The notes below the pieces were generated by a model that saw only the letters and a program-made list of their open reading frames with translations, did no database searches and was not told where the DNA came from. Of a DNA stretch of 64,000 nucleotides, positions 53,670 to 64,000 are shown piece by piece; position 1 is the stretch's first letter; every line of letters begins with the position of its first letter. Source of the stretch: Linepithema humile (taxonomy: Eukaryota > Arthropoda > Insecta > Hymenoptera > Formicidae); contig NC_090131.1 of assembly GCF_040581485.1 (NCBI RefSeq), forward strand, positions 9,548,001-9,612,000, given 5' to 3'. The position numbers and the translations under genes are program-made.

Positions 53670-54189
53670 TATTGAAAATAAAATACGAGAAACAAAAACG
53701 ATCAGTGCAATTAGTTAGCTTCAACTGACTAGCTGCATCTTTTAGGCAGACCAAACACGGTCGAACATGTCAGGACACGTCCGGCGAACAGTTGAACTCG
53801 AGAGGATCGCGCATGTTCGCCGAGCCAGCTGTCAACTATTTTCATCAAAATGCTCGCCGAGTATGTTCGATCGTGTATGGCCTGCTTTAGATTCACAGGT
53901 ATTTTAGCGATATATGTTAGTACTCGCACTGCACGAGCGGAATCATCCAACGACAGAAAGTATCGATCTTGATCGTACACATATATTCCAATAACATAAT
54001 TGACAAAATGGAAATATGCAATTTTACAAGAAATATGCTCAAAAAGATACATATATGCAAAATATGCAAAATAAAAGTAGGCTCTAACGCTTTGTTTTTA
54101 CGTAATTTGTGTAGATATGCAAGCCGTTTTGTATTCATATTAATAATATAAAATATGCATTTTTATATAATCCCAGCTTTACACATAAT

Positions 54190-54500
54190 TAACATTAATC
54201 GTAATAAAACATATTAATAATTTATATGAATTCTAAATATTCTACATTGATCGTAATAAAAAGTATTAATAATTATGTATTAATAATTGATATGGGCCCC
54301 AAATGCGCTCTCCATAACAGTTTACAGTTACAAGTCTGTTGAAGTCAGTCACGTGTTCAATGACGTAGAAGAGGACCGTCCATCGTCCGTAGCCAACCAA
54401 GGGCGTAACGAGCGCCGATAAAACTTTGTCACAAACACCGACGGTCAATCGCTAAACGGACCCCCACATCCGACTGTTCCGAATTCCGCCTAGTGAAGGC
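54190..54500. other. Flank and split family core
   Basis: AT-rich at first, with cattgatcgtaataaaa-type direct repeats. From about 54370 it is a relative of the complement of 45844-46002 and 50619-50645 (gtccgtagcc, gagcgccgataaa, acggtcaatcgc, gacccccacat), interrupted at 54501 by a palindrome. Confidence 0.65.
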
Positions 54501-56605
54501 CCAAGATCTATAGAGAGAAGGTTACCTCAGGCAAACCGGTTGTGGGCGAGGGACGATGAAGTAAGGGGGGAGCTAGAAACAGCTTGTAGGCGAGGGGCGA
54601 CGAAGGAAGGGGAGAGCATGATGATCTCATCGACTAACAGTAGCTGTCTCTCTCGCACGCTTTAGTGTTTTCTCTCTCGCTCCTTTAATATAGAAATGCT
54701 TTGAGTTTTTATCGAAAAAATACTTTTATTTTGTAAAATATTGATAGCACTGGAAATTGCGTAATAAAAATTGAAAAGTAAATTAGAAAGGCGCTATAAA
54801 TTACATATATTGCAAATTATAGCGCTAGATATTTAACGTTTATAATGTTAAATATCGCTGCAACAGATGCATTTGTGATACAAATTGCTTTGTACTCGTA
54901 TTTAGACTGTAATATCAATGAAAATAAAATATAATTTGGGGATATACACAAAAAACATCATTTGTAAAGTAGTAAAATAAAAGAAAAAATAGTACATATT
55001 TAAAAATTATTTTTAAAATAATATTTACTGTTTATATGCATTATTTACAAAAGAAATACTATAAAGAAATTTATTTTTTATATTTAATTGTGAAAACCTC
55101 AAAAATTGTCAAGGAATTGTAACTGAAATTCATAAATGTAAGTACAATTCTAGGATAATATAAAAAGCATCATACACAAATTTATTATGATACAAACTTA
55201 AATAATGAAATTGTAATATATGTTTCAACATTGCAAATGTGAATATTTATATGATAAAATTTACAAAGTGTTAACAATTTTCAAATATTTGCTAATAAAA
55301 TATTATTGAAATGTTTCTGTTGAAATCTTAAAATAATTCTTTAAAACAAATATGATGGGGTATATATTAGGGATCATTAAATATGCGGCAACATTGTGAT
55401 TATAAAATTTTATAAGTATCTATAATAAAAATTAAGTATAATAAATATAATAAGTATATAAGTATAATAATAAAATTTTTATAAGTATCTATAATAATAA
55501 AAATACATATATGTTGTATTAATCTGTTAATATAAAAAAATTATTAATTAATTTAACGCAAATAAATTTCTTTATATTAACAGATTAATACAACATATAT
55601 GTATTTTTATTATTATAGATACTTATAAAAATTTTATTATTATACTTATATACTTATTATGTTTATTATACTTAATTTTTATTATAGATACTTATAAAAT
55701 TTTATAATCACAATGTTGCCGCATATTTAATGATCCCTAATATATACCCCATCATATTTGTTTTAAAGAATTATTTTAAGATTTCAACAGAAACATTTCA
55801 ATAATATTTTATTAGCAAATATTTGAAAATTGTTAACACTTTGTAAATTTTATCATATAAATATTCACATTTGCAATGTTGAAACATATATTACAATTTC
55901 ATTATTTAAGTTTGTATCATAATAAATTTGTGTATGATGCTTTTTATATTATCCTAGAATTGTACTTACATTTGAATTTCAGTTACAATTTCTTGACAAT
56001 TTTTGAGGTTTTCACAATTAAATATAAAAAATAAATTTTTTTATATTATTTTTTTTTGTAAATAATGCATATAAACAGTAAATATTATTTTAAAAATAAT
56101 TTTTAAATATGTACTATTTTTTCTTTTATTTTACTACTTTACAAATGATGTTTTTTGTGTATATCCTCAAATTATATTTTATTTTTATTGATATTACAGT
56201 CTAAATACGAGTACAAAGCAATTTGTATCACAAATGCATTTGTTGCAGCGATATTTAACATTATAAACGTTAAATATCTAGCGCTATAATTTGCAATATA
56301 TGTAATTTATAGCGCCTTTCTAATTTACTTTTCAATTTTTATTACGCAATTTCCAGTGCTATCAATATTTTACAAAATAAAAGTATTTTTTCGATAAAAA
56401 CTCAAAGCATTTCTATATTAAAGGAGCGAGAGAGAAAACACTAAAGCGTGCGAGAGAGACAGCTACTGTTAGTCGATGAGATCATCATGCTCTCCTTTTC
56501 CTTCGTCGCCCCTCGCCTACAAGCTGTTTCTAGCTCCCCCCTTACTTCATCGTCCCTCGCCCACAACCGGTTTGCCTGAGGTAACCTTCTCTCTATAGAT
56601 CTTGG
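54501..56605. repeat. 2.1-kb near-perfect palindrome
   Basis: Arms of about 1.03 kb (54501-55530 and 55570-56605) starting ccaagatctatagagagaag, with a loop of about 40 bp. It is GC-rich at the tips and AT-rich inside, with no coding capacity. It is inserted in a copy of the 41.8-46.0-kb family, whose halves flank it. Confidence 0.9.
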
Positions 56606-57192
56606 TCGAAACCGCCGATGCTTGCCGATCCGAAGTCAAAGCTGTCAGTTTTCCCCGGAGAGCTCCATACGCACACAACCGAGATCCGCTGACGTCACGT
56701 GTCCGTGTGTGCTCGGCTGTCGGTCTGGTAGAAGTGAGCGGACCTATGTTTTATATCTCCTTTCCACCAAGCCTAGCATCAAACCGGTTTTGAGGCTCGC
56801 ACGATTTCTTCTGCCAAGCGTTGGCAGCGAAAATGCTTTCCCGAATTTCGTTCCACGCGACTAAGTCGACTAGCGGCATGTTGCTTTCGCTCGACGCGAT
56901 ATTTCTTCTGAGATTTACAGTCTTTTATAAAACATATATCATATTTATATTAATAAAATATTTTAACATTATGTATTTGCAGAATATGATTTTTCACGTA
57001 ATGTATTAATGTATTAATGTATAAAATAAGAATAAAGTAATAAATATTATATATTGTTAATAAATTTTCTATTATAATAAAAAAATATGTGTATCATAAT
57101 ATATAAACAAAACAAGTAATATTTCTACAATTTTAGTAGAAAAACATTTTTTCTATTAAGACATATTAACATGAGTTAATTGCGACGAAAAT
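56606..57192 (+). mobile_element. Truncated copy of the subfamily II terminal arm
   Basis: Matches the outer part of 41791-42280 (cagttttccccggagagctc, cctagcatcaaaccggtttt, aagcgttggcagcgaaaatg). It extends further outward to ccgccgatgcttgccgatcc. It stops at gcgacgaaaata (57192). Confidence 0.85.
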
Positions 57193-57199
57193 ACCCACA

Positions 57200-57430
57200 T
57201 AGCAAAATTTCATCCTACGGATGTCCGTGGGATGTAATGTAAAGGATTTTCAGATATCCCTGGGATGTCTGTACAAAGCCGTAGGATATTCGTAGGGCAT
57301 CCGTAGAATATCCGAATGTCCGCTTTTCAGATATCCGTAGGACATCTAAAAATAAATACCTGGGATATCCCTGGGATATCCTACATATGATTAAATTAGA
57401 TCCCAACAATGTCCCCTGGATATCTTTTTT
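57200..57430. repeat. Degenerate GGATATCC-type repeats
   Basis: About a dozen variants of (c/t)ccgt(a/g)ggat(a/g)t(c/t)c and cctgggatatcc in both senses. The word ggatatcc is itself palindromic. No clear fixed period. Confidence 0.65.
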
Positions 57431-57464
57431 TATCCAGATAAAATCTAAATAAAATCATTAAATA

Positions 57465-57608
57465 TAGGATGGTGTTCATAATCCGATTTTATATTCGAAA
57501 TCATTTTAAAACCTCATTCAATCAACAAAATGATTGCGCAACATTATTTCATTAGTGAATGAAATCATAAGACGATTCTAAATATAAAATCGGACTATAA
57601 ATACCACC
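57465..57608. repeat. Short MITE
   Basis: ggtgttcataatccgatttt pairs with aaaatcggactataaatacc, and inside gaaatcatttt/gaatgaaatcat also pair. About 140 bp. Confidence 0.7.
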
Positions 57609-58418
57609 CAGAAAAATATCTATTTTAAATATTTATTTAAAATGTCTTTAAAAAATATATTTTTTAAAAAGATTTAAACAGAAATTGTTTAGTTTTAAGT
57701 TAAAGAAGCAATAAAACAGTAATCTTAATAAGTAACGTCTCTCTCTTCCTCTCTCGAAAAGTTTCATATTAATTATTATTTATATTTTTAAAAATTACGA
57801 CAATCTCGCTTTAATGACACCACTATCAAGATATTGTTTTATTACTACTTTTTATTACTCCTTTAAAACTAAACAATTTTTGAAACATTTTTTCAAAATA
57901 CATATTTTTTTCAAATATTTTATATAGACATTTGACATGTAAGTATCTCTATAAGCATAAAAGAAAGATTATTAGCAAAATTTCTAAAAATAAAAACCTA
58001 TTATATCAGGAGACACGGTAGTGTCTCCGGCCAAGTTCAAAATTACATTACTTTAAGAAATAGACACATTTCAAAAAAGGTAAAGTACGTATAAGTAATA
58101 TAAATAATAGTACATTTGAAGCACATTTTATTATAAAATATGTAATTTTTTTTAAATTTTTTATTTACTATATAATATAAAAATAATCACAATAAAAATA
58201 AAATTTATATATATAAAAACGAAAACTAAAGATACGTCTTGTACATTTCAAAATTGCACTAGTCACAGTGTTAGATATAAATTAATAAACTTAATATTAC
58301 TAAATATTATAACTTAATATGAATAATATTACATACATAATATTTTATACATAAAATTGCTAATATTCTGTATGAATTATACACATGAACAAAATATAAA
58401 AAAAAAATATTGAATATT
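57609..58418. other. Non-coding AT-rich region
   Basis: Contains imperfect inverted aaattgtttag...ctaaacaatttt (57681, 57877) and the conserved hairpin at 58009-58028. No gene. Confidence 0.5.
58009..58028 (+). repeat. Conserved hairpin, copy 2
   Basis: ggagacacggtagtgtctcc followed by ggccaagttca. The same stem, loop and tail as at 30061, with one extra closing pair. Confidence 0.75.
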
Positions 58419-58784
58419 TTATTGTGCAGCATTCAGTTTTTTAATTTTTTCAGTTGCATGACGAAGCCATGATTTATTTGGTTCCGAAATTTCGTGCTCG
58501 GTAGCTTGCGGATATTTTAATTGAACTGCACCTACAAATACGTATAAACATTTATATAACATAAATATAAACATATACTTCTCAATATATTTTTAATTTT
58601 TTTAAACCAGATGTTTAATGAGATGGAAAGTTAATCTAATTTTTATAATTTAATAACTAAATCTAATGTATGTGTTATATGTATATGCATTATGTATAGG
58701 TTTATTAGTGTAAATATCTATGTGTTTAAGTGTATGTTTATGTGTTTGTATGTGTGTGTATACGTAAAACTAACTTATTTGTAG

Positions 58785-58792
<8 letters not shown>

Positions 58793-58826
<34 letters not shown>
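58793..58826. repeat. (TA)n microsatellite
   Basis: About 34 bp of TA, in an intron of the decayed gene. Confidence 0.85.
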
Positions 58827-58832
<6 letters not shown>

Positions 58833-59114
58833 CACATATATATAATTGTGCTATAAATATACAATATGTAGCAGAAAAATTAATATAAAATATATAAATA
58901 AAAATTGTAGTAGTGGTGTTCTACTAGCCAACATCTCTCAAACATAACCTTATTTATGATATATATAGAAAGATGACCTGCGTATGATATAATTATTTTA
59001 GATTTTAATAATTATCTGTCAATTTAATAGTTCCTGACGCCTTATATGTTATCGCTTATGCGTCTTTTTCCGTTTTTTAAGGGAGAATCACAGCACAAAA
59101 CTCACACTTCACTG

Positions 59115-59336
59115 CCTGCCCTGCTTAAAAAGATGGATAGAAATGGAAAGGATTAAATGCCTATACATTTGAATCCTGATTTCGATCTGGATTTATCCTT
59201 TCCATTTCTATCCATCTTTTTCAACTGAAATCAGGATTCAAATGTATAGGCATTTAATCCTTTCCATTTCTATCCACCTTTTTCAACTGAAACCAGGATT
59301 CAAATGTATAAGCATTTAATCCTTTCCATTTTTATA
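59115..59336. repeat. Mixed direct and inverted minisatellite
   Basis: The unit gattcaaatgtataggcatt + taatcctttccatttctatc (about 60 bp) occurs once inverted (59117-59175), once as a fragment (59195-59222) and twice direct (59222-59282, 59283-59335). Confidence 0.75.
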
Positions 59337-59850
59337 TATGCTCATAACAGTAACAAACTACGTATCATTTTTCATAAATTGCTTTACCTTTTCATCGTCG
59401 ATTTTTCCTAGCACGTCGGCGCATTCTTTTCCTGCAGATTTCGCTGTGCTTTTTATTTCAGCATTTAAATCGGAAATTGAAGCTATTTTGAGAAACAAAA
59501 CAAGGAATCATGTCAAATGTCAGTAATTGTAAATAGGATACAATAAATTTGTATATAAAAGTATAACTTACTTTGTGCGGCTGCGAACTGATTAATAACG
59601 GTTTTTTGCAATTCTAAATTCAACTTCTAAATTCAGGAGAACAATTCCTTTTTTTCTGCCTGCTCGCTCTCCAGCAACTTTTCGACTTGCAAAAGACGTT
59701 TTTACAAATAATCAATTTTTTGATCTTTTTCCATTAACATCTGAAAATGATTGCAATAAATGTATTAATATTAAACACTGTAAAACGTATAAAATATTAT
59801 ATTGAATAGTATATTAAATATAAAACATTATTTATATATTGATTTCTATA

Positions 59851-60246
59851 CACTCAAAAAAATATTTCGCTGATGTAGTTAGATTTCTAGATATCGCAAC
59901 AAGAATGTATCACTATTTTTCGTATCTGTGAAAACATTGTTTGTCACATATAGAATTTATAGCAGTAATGTTCTAGCAATAGCTTCTGAAAAATTTAGGT
60001 ACCATTGCTAAATGTTATTCATTGCATGATCTAACACGTGATTGATCTTATATAGATAGGCGCTTTAGAGAAACTTTCTTTTTAAAGTTCACAAACAATA
60101 CAGATATATATTCTGTTTCTGTCATCTAAACTGATTAAGTAATTACATATGCAATATCACAACAGTTGCTAATTATTTATCTGTTTTAGTTAATTTTTTA
60201 CACCTAGAAAATTTTAGCTATTATTGCAAGATCATTTTTTTGAGTG
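59851..60246 (+). mobile_element. 396-bp TA-flanked MITE, copy 1
   Basis: Termini CACTCAAAAAAAT...ATTTTTTTGAGTG. Flanking TA at 59849-59850 and 60247-60248, so Tc1/mariner-like. Confidence 0.88.
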
Positions 60247-60266
60247 TACAAAAGGGTGTCCAGCTA

Positions 60267-60662
60267 CACTCAAAAAAATATTTCGCTGATGTAGTTAGAT
60301 TTCTAGATATCGCAACAAGAATGTATCGCTATTTTTCGTATCTGTGAAAACATTGTTTGTCACATATAGAATTTATAGCAGTAATATTCTAGCAATAGCT
60401 TCTGAAAAATTTAGGTACCATTGCTAAATGTTATTCATTGCATGATCTAACACGTGATTGATTTTATATAGATAGGCACTTTAGAGAAACTTTCTTTTTA
60501 AAGTTCACAAACAATACAGATATATATTCTGTTTCTGTCATCTAAACTGATTAAGTAATTACATATGCAATATCACAACAGTTGCTAATCATTTATTTGT
60601 TTTAGTTAATTTTTTACACCTAGAAAATTTTAGCTATTATTGCAAGATCATTTTTTTGAGTG
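60267..60662 (+). mobile_element. 396-bp TA-flanked MITE, copy 2
   Basis: Same length and orientation as copy 1, differing at only a few positions. TA at 60265-60266 and 60663-60664. It lies 20 bp downstream of copy 1. Confidence 0.88.
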
Positions 60663-60664
60663 TA

Positions 60665-61316
60665 TAATCCAACATTTTGAAATTCAAAGCATAAAAACAT
60701 ATAAAAGCTGGAACAATATTTTTACAAATTTACAATTGTTATATTAATGATACATTTAAAAAGTAAAGAAAATTGTCCAAAAAACGGAAAAATGTTACAA
60801 AAAACAAAGAATTTGTTAAAACACATGAAACTGTTGAACAACTTTAAAAAAATTTCGATCGTAAAAATTTTTTGTACAACATCGGCAAGTCGTCTAAAAA
60901 ATGGAAAAATTAAAAATTAAAAGTTTAAAAAACGCATAATACTTCAAAAAACATTTTAAATGTTTAAAAAATTGTATTTTGGCAATTGAGAAGTATTTTA
61001 AGAATGAAAAAGTAGTTTATAAATCAGGAAATTATCTGACAATGCATAACATTTCGGTAAACATTGTAAAACAATTTTGAACAGTTTCACGCGCTTTAAA
61101 CAAGTTCTCCGATTTGTTATTAACAATTTCACGATTTTTTGACTATTTTCTGAACTATTAGACTATTTTATACTATTTACATAACAATTTAACATTTCAT
61201 AAAGACATATTTCAATTATTACATGCTTTTCTCCTTTTCCGATTCATATCAAATTCGTATGCAAAGTTGTTGTATCTACTTGGAAAGAATTTCAAATGTA
61301 CGTATTTGTAATTTAC
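60665..61316. other. Intron-like AT-rich sequence
   Basis: Poly-purine/pyrimidine AT-rich sequence with recurrent aaaaaa and tttaaaa words; no gene or clear repeat. Confidence 0.5.
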
Positions 61317-61828
61317 CTTGTCTACATCTTTGGAAGGCCCTTTTTTTCATCTGGTGTTTTTTCAAGTGTTACGTTCATCCTTTTAGGTAACTGAAAAAAT
61401 GTTATAAGCATTATTTCACAATTACAAGTTTCTTCTACATATGGGTAGTGGTATTTACCGGTTCGTTGCATCTCGTCTCAACAGATGCTGATACATTAAT
61501 ACGATTTAAATTTTGTTCTTTCATTACTGATGCAGCTTCGGAAGCAATTAATTTTTTCCTCAATATGTTCGTCATATTTTTTTGACGTTCCTGTTCGCTT
61601 TTTTTATTTGTCGGCTGCTGAACATTAGTATTATCGCTGTCGACATCAGTCGTAGTATCAGTCATAAGATGCTTCGGAATATTTATTCTTCTTTCTTTCA
61701 GCATTCGTTCTGTAGCTTTCTCTTGCGTGTCTACACATTTAATATTTGTTAATGTACAAAAATAAATATTTTTTATTATAATTTATTATTAATTTTTTGT
61801 TGTCAATAACGTATAGTATACGACTATG

Positions 61829-61948
61829 GGCCTAAGCAGAATGGCTGTCTTGTAAGATTCCAGACATAAGACAGTATTGTGCATTACTTTAAAACACGTG
61901 ACGCACAATACTGTCTTATGTCTGAAGTCTTATAAAACAGCTCTGGCC
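61829..61948. repeat. 120-bp hairpin MITE
   Basis: agacataagacagtattgtg pairs with cacaatactgtcttatgtct. The outer arms ggcc(t/a)... and ggctgtcttgtaagattc also pair imperfectly. Confidence 0.75.
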
Positions 61949-62215
61949 TATTTGTCGTCGTGACAAAAAAAAACAATACAAAGCATGTGAAGTACATATA
62001 TAAAACACAATACATTCCAATCGGCACAAAAATCAAATAGTTCTTATATATAGTTTATATAAATAGAAAAAGCTTCTGTGTTAAATTAAAAGTACTTCAA
62101 GAGTTTTGTAAAAAATATTTTTCATTTATATGCCGAGACTGATAAATATTGTATATAAATTCAGAAAAGAAACATTCAAAATCGATTACAAATATATTAT
62201 TGACATATTAATATA

Positions 62216-63095
62216 CAGGGTGTCAATTAAGTCCCGGGACGGCTGAATATTTTCTCATGTAAGGTATTTTTGAAAAAGGACAAGGTTATTTCTGAAGTTA
62301 TTTTCAACGAGGAATTCAACGGTGACCTTCAATTTGACCTTGAGCTTGACCTTCAAGGTCATTTCAAGGTTAGGTTAGGTTTTTTAAATAGAAACCCCTA
62401 TTTTTGATTTCAAAATCTAATAGCTGGTGTCAAGAGCTTTTCAAAACACTATAATGAAGTTATTTTTCATTAAATACTTTTCGAGTTATGAGGCTTGTAA
62501 ATTACAGTATTTTGACATAAAATACAAAATATCTTGTAAAACATTCAATTTTTGGGAATTTTACCTTAATACTTTTATGCATAAAATAATAAGACGAATC
62601 AATTGGTATAAAGAAAACACATAGTTGCTTTCAAGAAAAAATATGTAGTTTGCAACATGCAACTGCATACTTTTTCTTGAAAGCAACTATGTGTTTTCTT
62701 TATACCAATTGATTCGTCTTATTATTTTATGCATAAAAGTATTAAGGTAAGATTCCCAAAAATTGAATGTTTTACAAGATATTTTGTATTTTATGTCAAA
62801 ATACTGTAATTTACAAGCCTCATAACTCGAAAAGTACTTAATGAAAAATAACTTCATTATAGTGTTTTGAAAAGCTCTTGACACCAGCTATTAGATTTTG
62901 GAATAAAAAATAGGAGTTTCTATTTAAAAAACCTAACCTAACCTTGAAATGACCTTGAAGGTCAAGCTCAAGGTCAAATTGAAGGTCACCGTTGAATTCC
63001 TCGTTGAAAATTACTTCAGAAATGACCTTGACCTTTTTCAAAAATACCTTACATGAGAAAATATTCAGCCGTCCCGGGACTTAATTGACACCCTG
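62216..63095. mobile_element. 880-bp TA-flanked foldback
   Basis: Starts cagggtgtcaattaagtccc and ends with the complement, flanked by TA (62214-62215, 63096-63097). The arms are about 430 bp, nearly identical, meeting at about 62656. It contains clusters of tgacctt/aaggtca. Each arm's ~65-codon open frame is a mirror of the other and not a gene. Related copies: 30618-31010 and a fragment from about 63935 to the window end. Confidence 0.9.
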
Positions 63096-63559
63096 TAGAT
63101 ATATATATATATATATAATATTTATATAGAAAAAAATATAAAACTATCTGACAATCTGTGTAATATAGAAATTAATATTATTACTCACTTTCCACAAAGT
63201 GCATCCTTGCTGTACATATCCCGCTTATGTTTCCATTGCAATACTCTTTGTATTTTTTTTTTTGTCAACATCTCCGCTAAAATTTTTTATGGATGCTGTC
63301 TGGATTATTTGCGTTGCACTGTGATGCGAACACGTGTTTAAATATGTGACACACGCGAATTTATTCATTACGCGATGTTCTCTGGGAGACTTGTCGGCGG
63401 TCGGTGATAATAATATATAGTGATCAAACAAAGCAGCATTCATTTAACTCGCGAATTCGCGGATATATCCTCTCATGGACGATAAGCGAATGAGTATGAC
63501 GATAACACTATTGTATACTGATGACGACTGACGACAGTGATGGCCCGAAATAAATGCTC

Positions 63560-63730
63560 GAGCGCTTGAGACCGAGTTTCCAGAGTCTACTTTCTTTTGT
63601 CTTCTTAATAACACATGCGCCCGGCCATTCCGCCGCTGGCCTACTGGACTACTCTTCCCATCTCTCCATTGTCACCGTGAGCGCCGCGAGCCGCGATATC
63701 GCCATAGCGCCTTTCATTGGCTGAGATACT
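63560..63730 (-). promoter_or_regulatory. CpG-rich putative promoter
   Basis: Locally CpG-rich sequence (cgccgctgg, gagcgccgcgagccgcgata) with a CCAAT box on the minus strand (tcagccaatg, about 63717-63726). It lies upstream of the first exon of the decayed minus-strand gene. Confidence 0.4.
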
Positions 63731-63899
63731 CGCGTGAAAGAAAGTTATGTGCGAAAATATGTGTATATAGACAGAGAGCAGGGCATTAAATCTTTAAGGA
63801 GGATGGAAAAGCAAGTAGCGTTCTCGTCTTTTCTTTTGTTTGTTGTATTGTTTGTTGTATTGTTTGTTGTTAGATCTATTTATATTGATCTTATCAGTT

Positions 63900-64000
63900 T
63901 GACCTCGAGTGGCGTAGCCAAGATTAGGACAAAGTCTTGAATTTTTAAATGAAACCCCTTATTTTTTATTGCATCTTCTTATAACTAATTTTAAGAGCTT
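63900..64000 (+). repeat. Fragment of the 62.2-kb foldback family
   Basis: tttttaaatgaaacccctta, tttttatt and tttaagagctt follow the order in 62380-62440. Cut by the window end. Confidence 0.5.

Larger units (their letters stand above)
51650..54181 (-). mobile_element. hAT transposon, second family
   Basis: 2532 bp, termini TAAAGCTGGGA and TCCCAGCTTTA, flanked by a perfect 8-bp duplication cacataat (51642-51649, 54182-54189). It carries a minus-strand transposase gene. Subterminal regions are full of atatgca and tgcatat strings. The ends and target duplication are intact; the first exon has a stop. Confidence 0.88.
58419..63443 (-). pseudogene. Decayed multi-exon gene, family unknown
   Basis: Minus-strand exon candidates with GT-AG borders: to 63189 (ends ...GICTARMHFVE), 61730-61459 (NTQEKATERMLKERRINIPK), 61390-61317 (LPKRMNVTLEKTPDE), 59740-59572 (MLMEKDQKIDYL), 59482-59388 (SISDLNAEIKSTAKSAGKEC) and 58531-58419 (AVQLKYPQATEHEISEPNKS). 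Exons one-two, two-three and four-five agree in phase. Decay signs: an 11-A run that shifts frame in the first exon, a one-base shift in the third, TAA plus TGA/TAG stops in the coiled-coil fourth (with a gaatttaga duplication), and a phase mismatch before the last. The protein would be basic then coiled-coil. A CpG-rich upstream region (63560-63730) could be its promoter. Several MITEs lie in its introns. Confidence 0.55.

Noticed and set aside
62361..62375. Telomeric TTAGG repeat
   Set aside because: Only two units (ggttaggttagg) inside a foldback arm, not an array.

Overview
This looks like a repeat-dominated, AT-rich stretch of an insect nuclear genome, plausibly an ant or other hymenopteran. 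That assignment is an inference. It rests on GT-AG introns, two exons of an animal cilia gene (IFT80), animal-type P, hAT, Copia and Gypsy elements, and dense foldback elements and MITEs. No bacterial operons, CRISPR arrays, rRNA genes or intact tRNA genes were seen.

Layout. 1-5.7 kb: unassigned sequence with a TATA promoter, split by a complete P-superfamily element (340-4746, 8-bp target duplication, broken transposase). 5.7-8.7 kb: a short P-type MITE (6170-6808) whose ends resemble the Drosophila P element, then a foldback repeat. 9.0-10.9 kb: an unrecognised four-exon minus-strand gene whose introns hold MITEs and a hairpin with a tRNA-like loop. 11.1-13.9 kb: foldbacks and a non-autonomous hAT. 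13950-18631: an intact Copia element whose LTRs differ by one base. 18.9-24.4 kb: a diverged foldback, then a 44-bp minisatellite split by a 4-kb hAT element (20066-24025) whose transposase carries a 13-bp duplication. 25.0-29.2 kb: a tetranucleotide (CGAC)n array of about 4.2 kb. 31.6-32.7 kb: two adjacent IFT80 exons. 34.6-37.7 kb: an unidentified element with ~90-bp terminal inverted repeats, a TATA promoter and two tandem cysteine-rich reading frames. 38.5-41.8 kb: a degenerate, 3'-truncated Gypsy element. 41.8-45.8 kb: a near-perfect 4-kb palindrome. 46.0-50.6 kb: a related foldback element with 1.1-kb inverted arms that carries a two-exon gene for a Gln-rich coiled-coil plus RGG-box protein. 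51650-54181: a second hAT element. 54.5-56.6 kb: a 2.1-kb palindrome nested in another copy of the 41.8-kb family. 57-64 kb: small satellites, a decayed multi-exon gene on the minus strand, two tandem TA-flanked MITEs and a TA-flanked 880-bp foldback.

How the parts relate. Most of the window is transposons inserted into transposons, with several target-site duplications still exact. Host-type coding sequence is limited to the IFT80 exons, perhaps the gene at 9014-10852, and the decayed gene at 58419-63443. The best candidates for something undescribed are the RGG-protein foldback family (41.8-50.6 kb, with a third copy near 56.6 kb), the TIR element with paired zinc-ribbon-like frames (34.6-37.7 kb), the perfect 149-bp inverted repeat made from the P transposase gene's own 3' end, and the giant (CGAC)n array.
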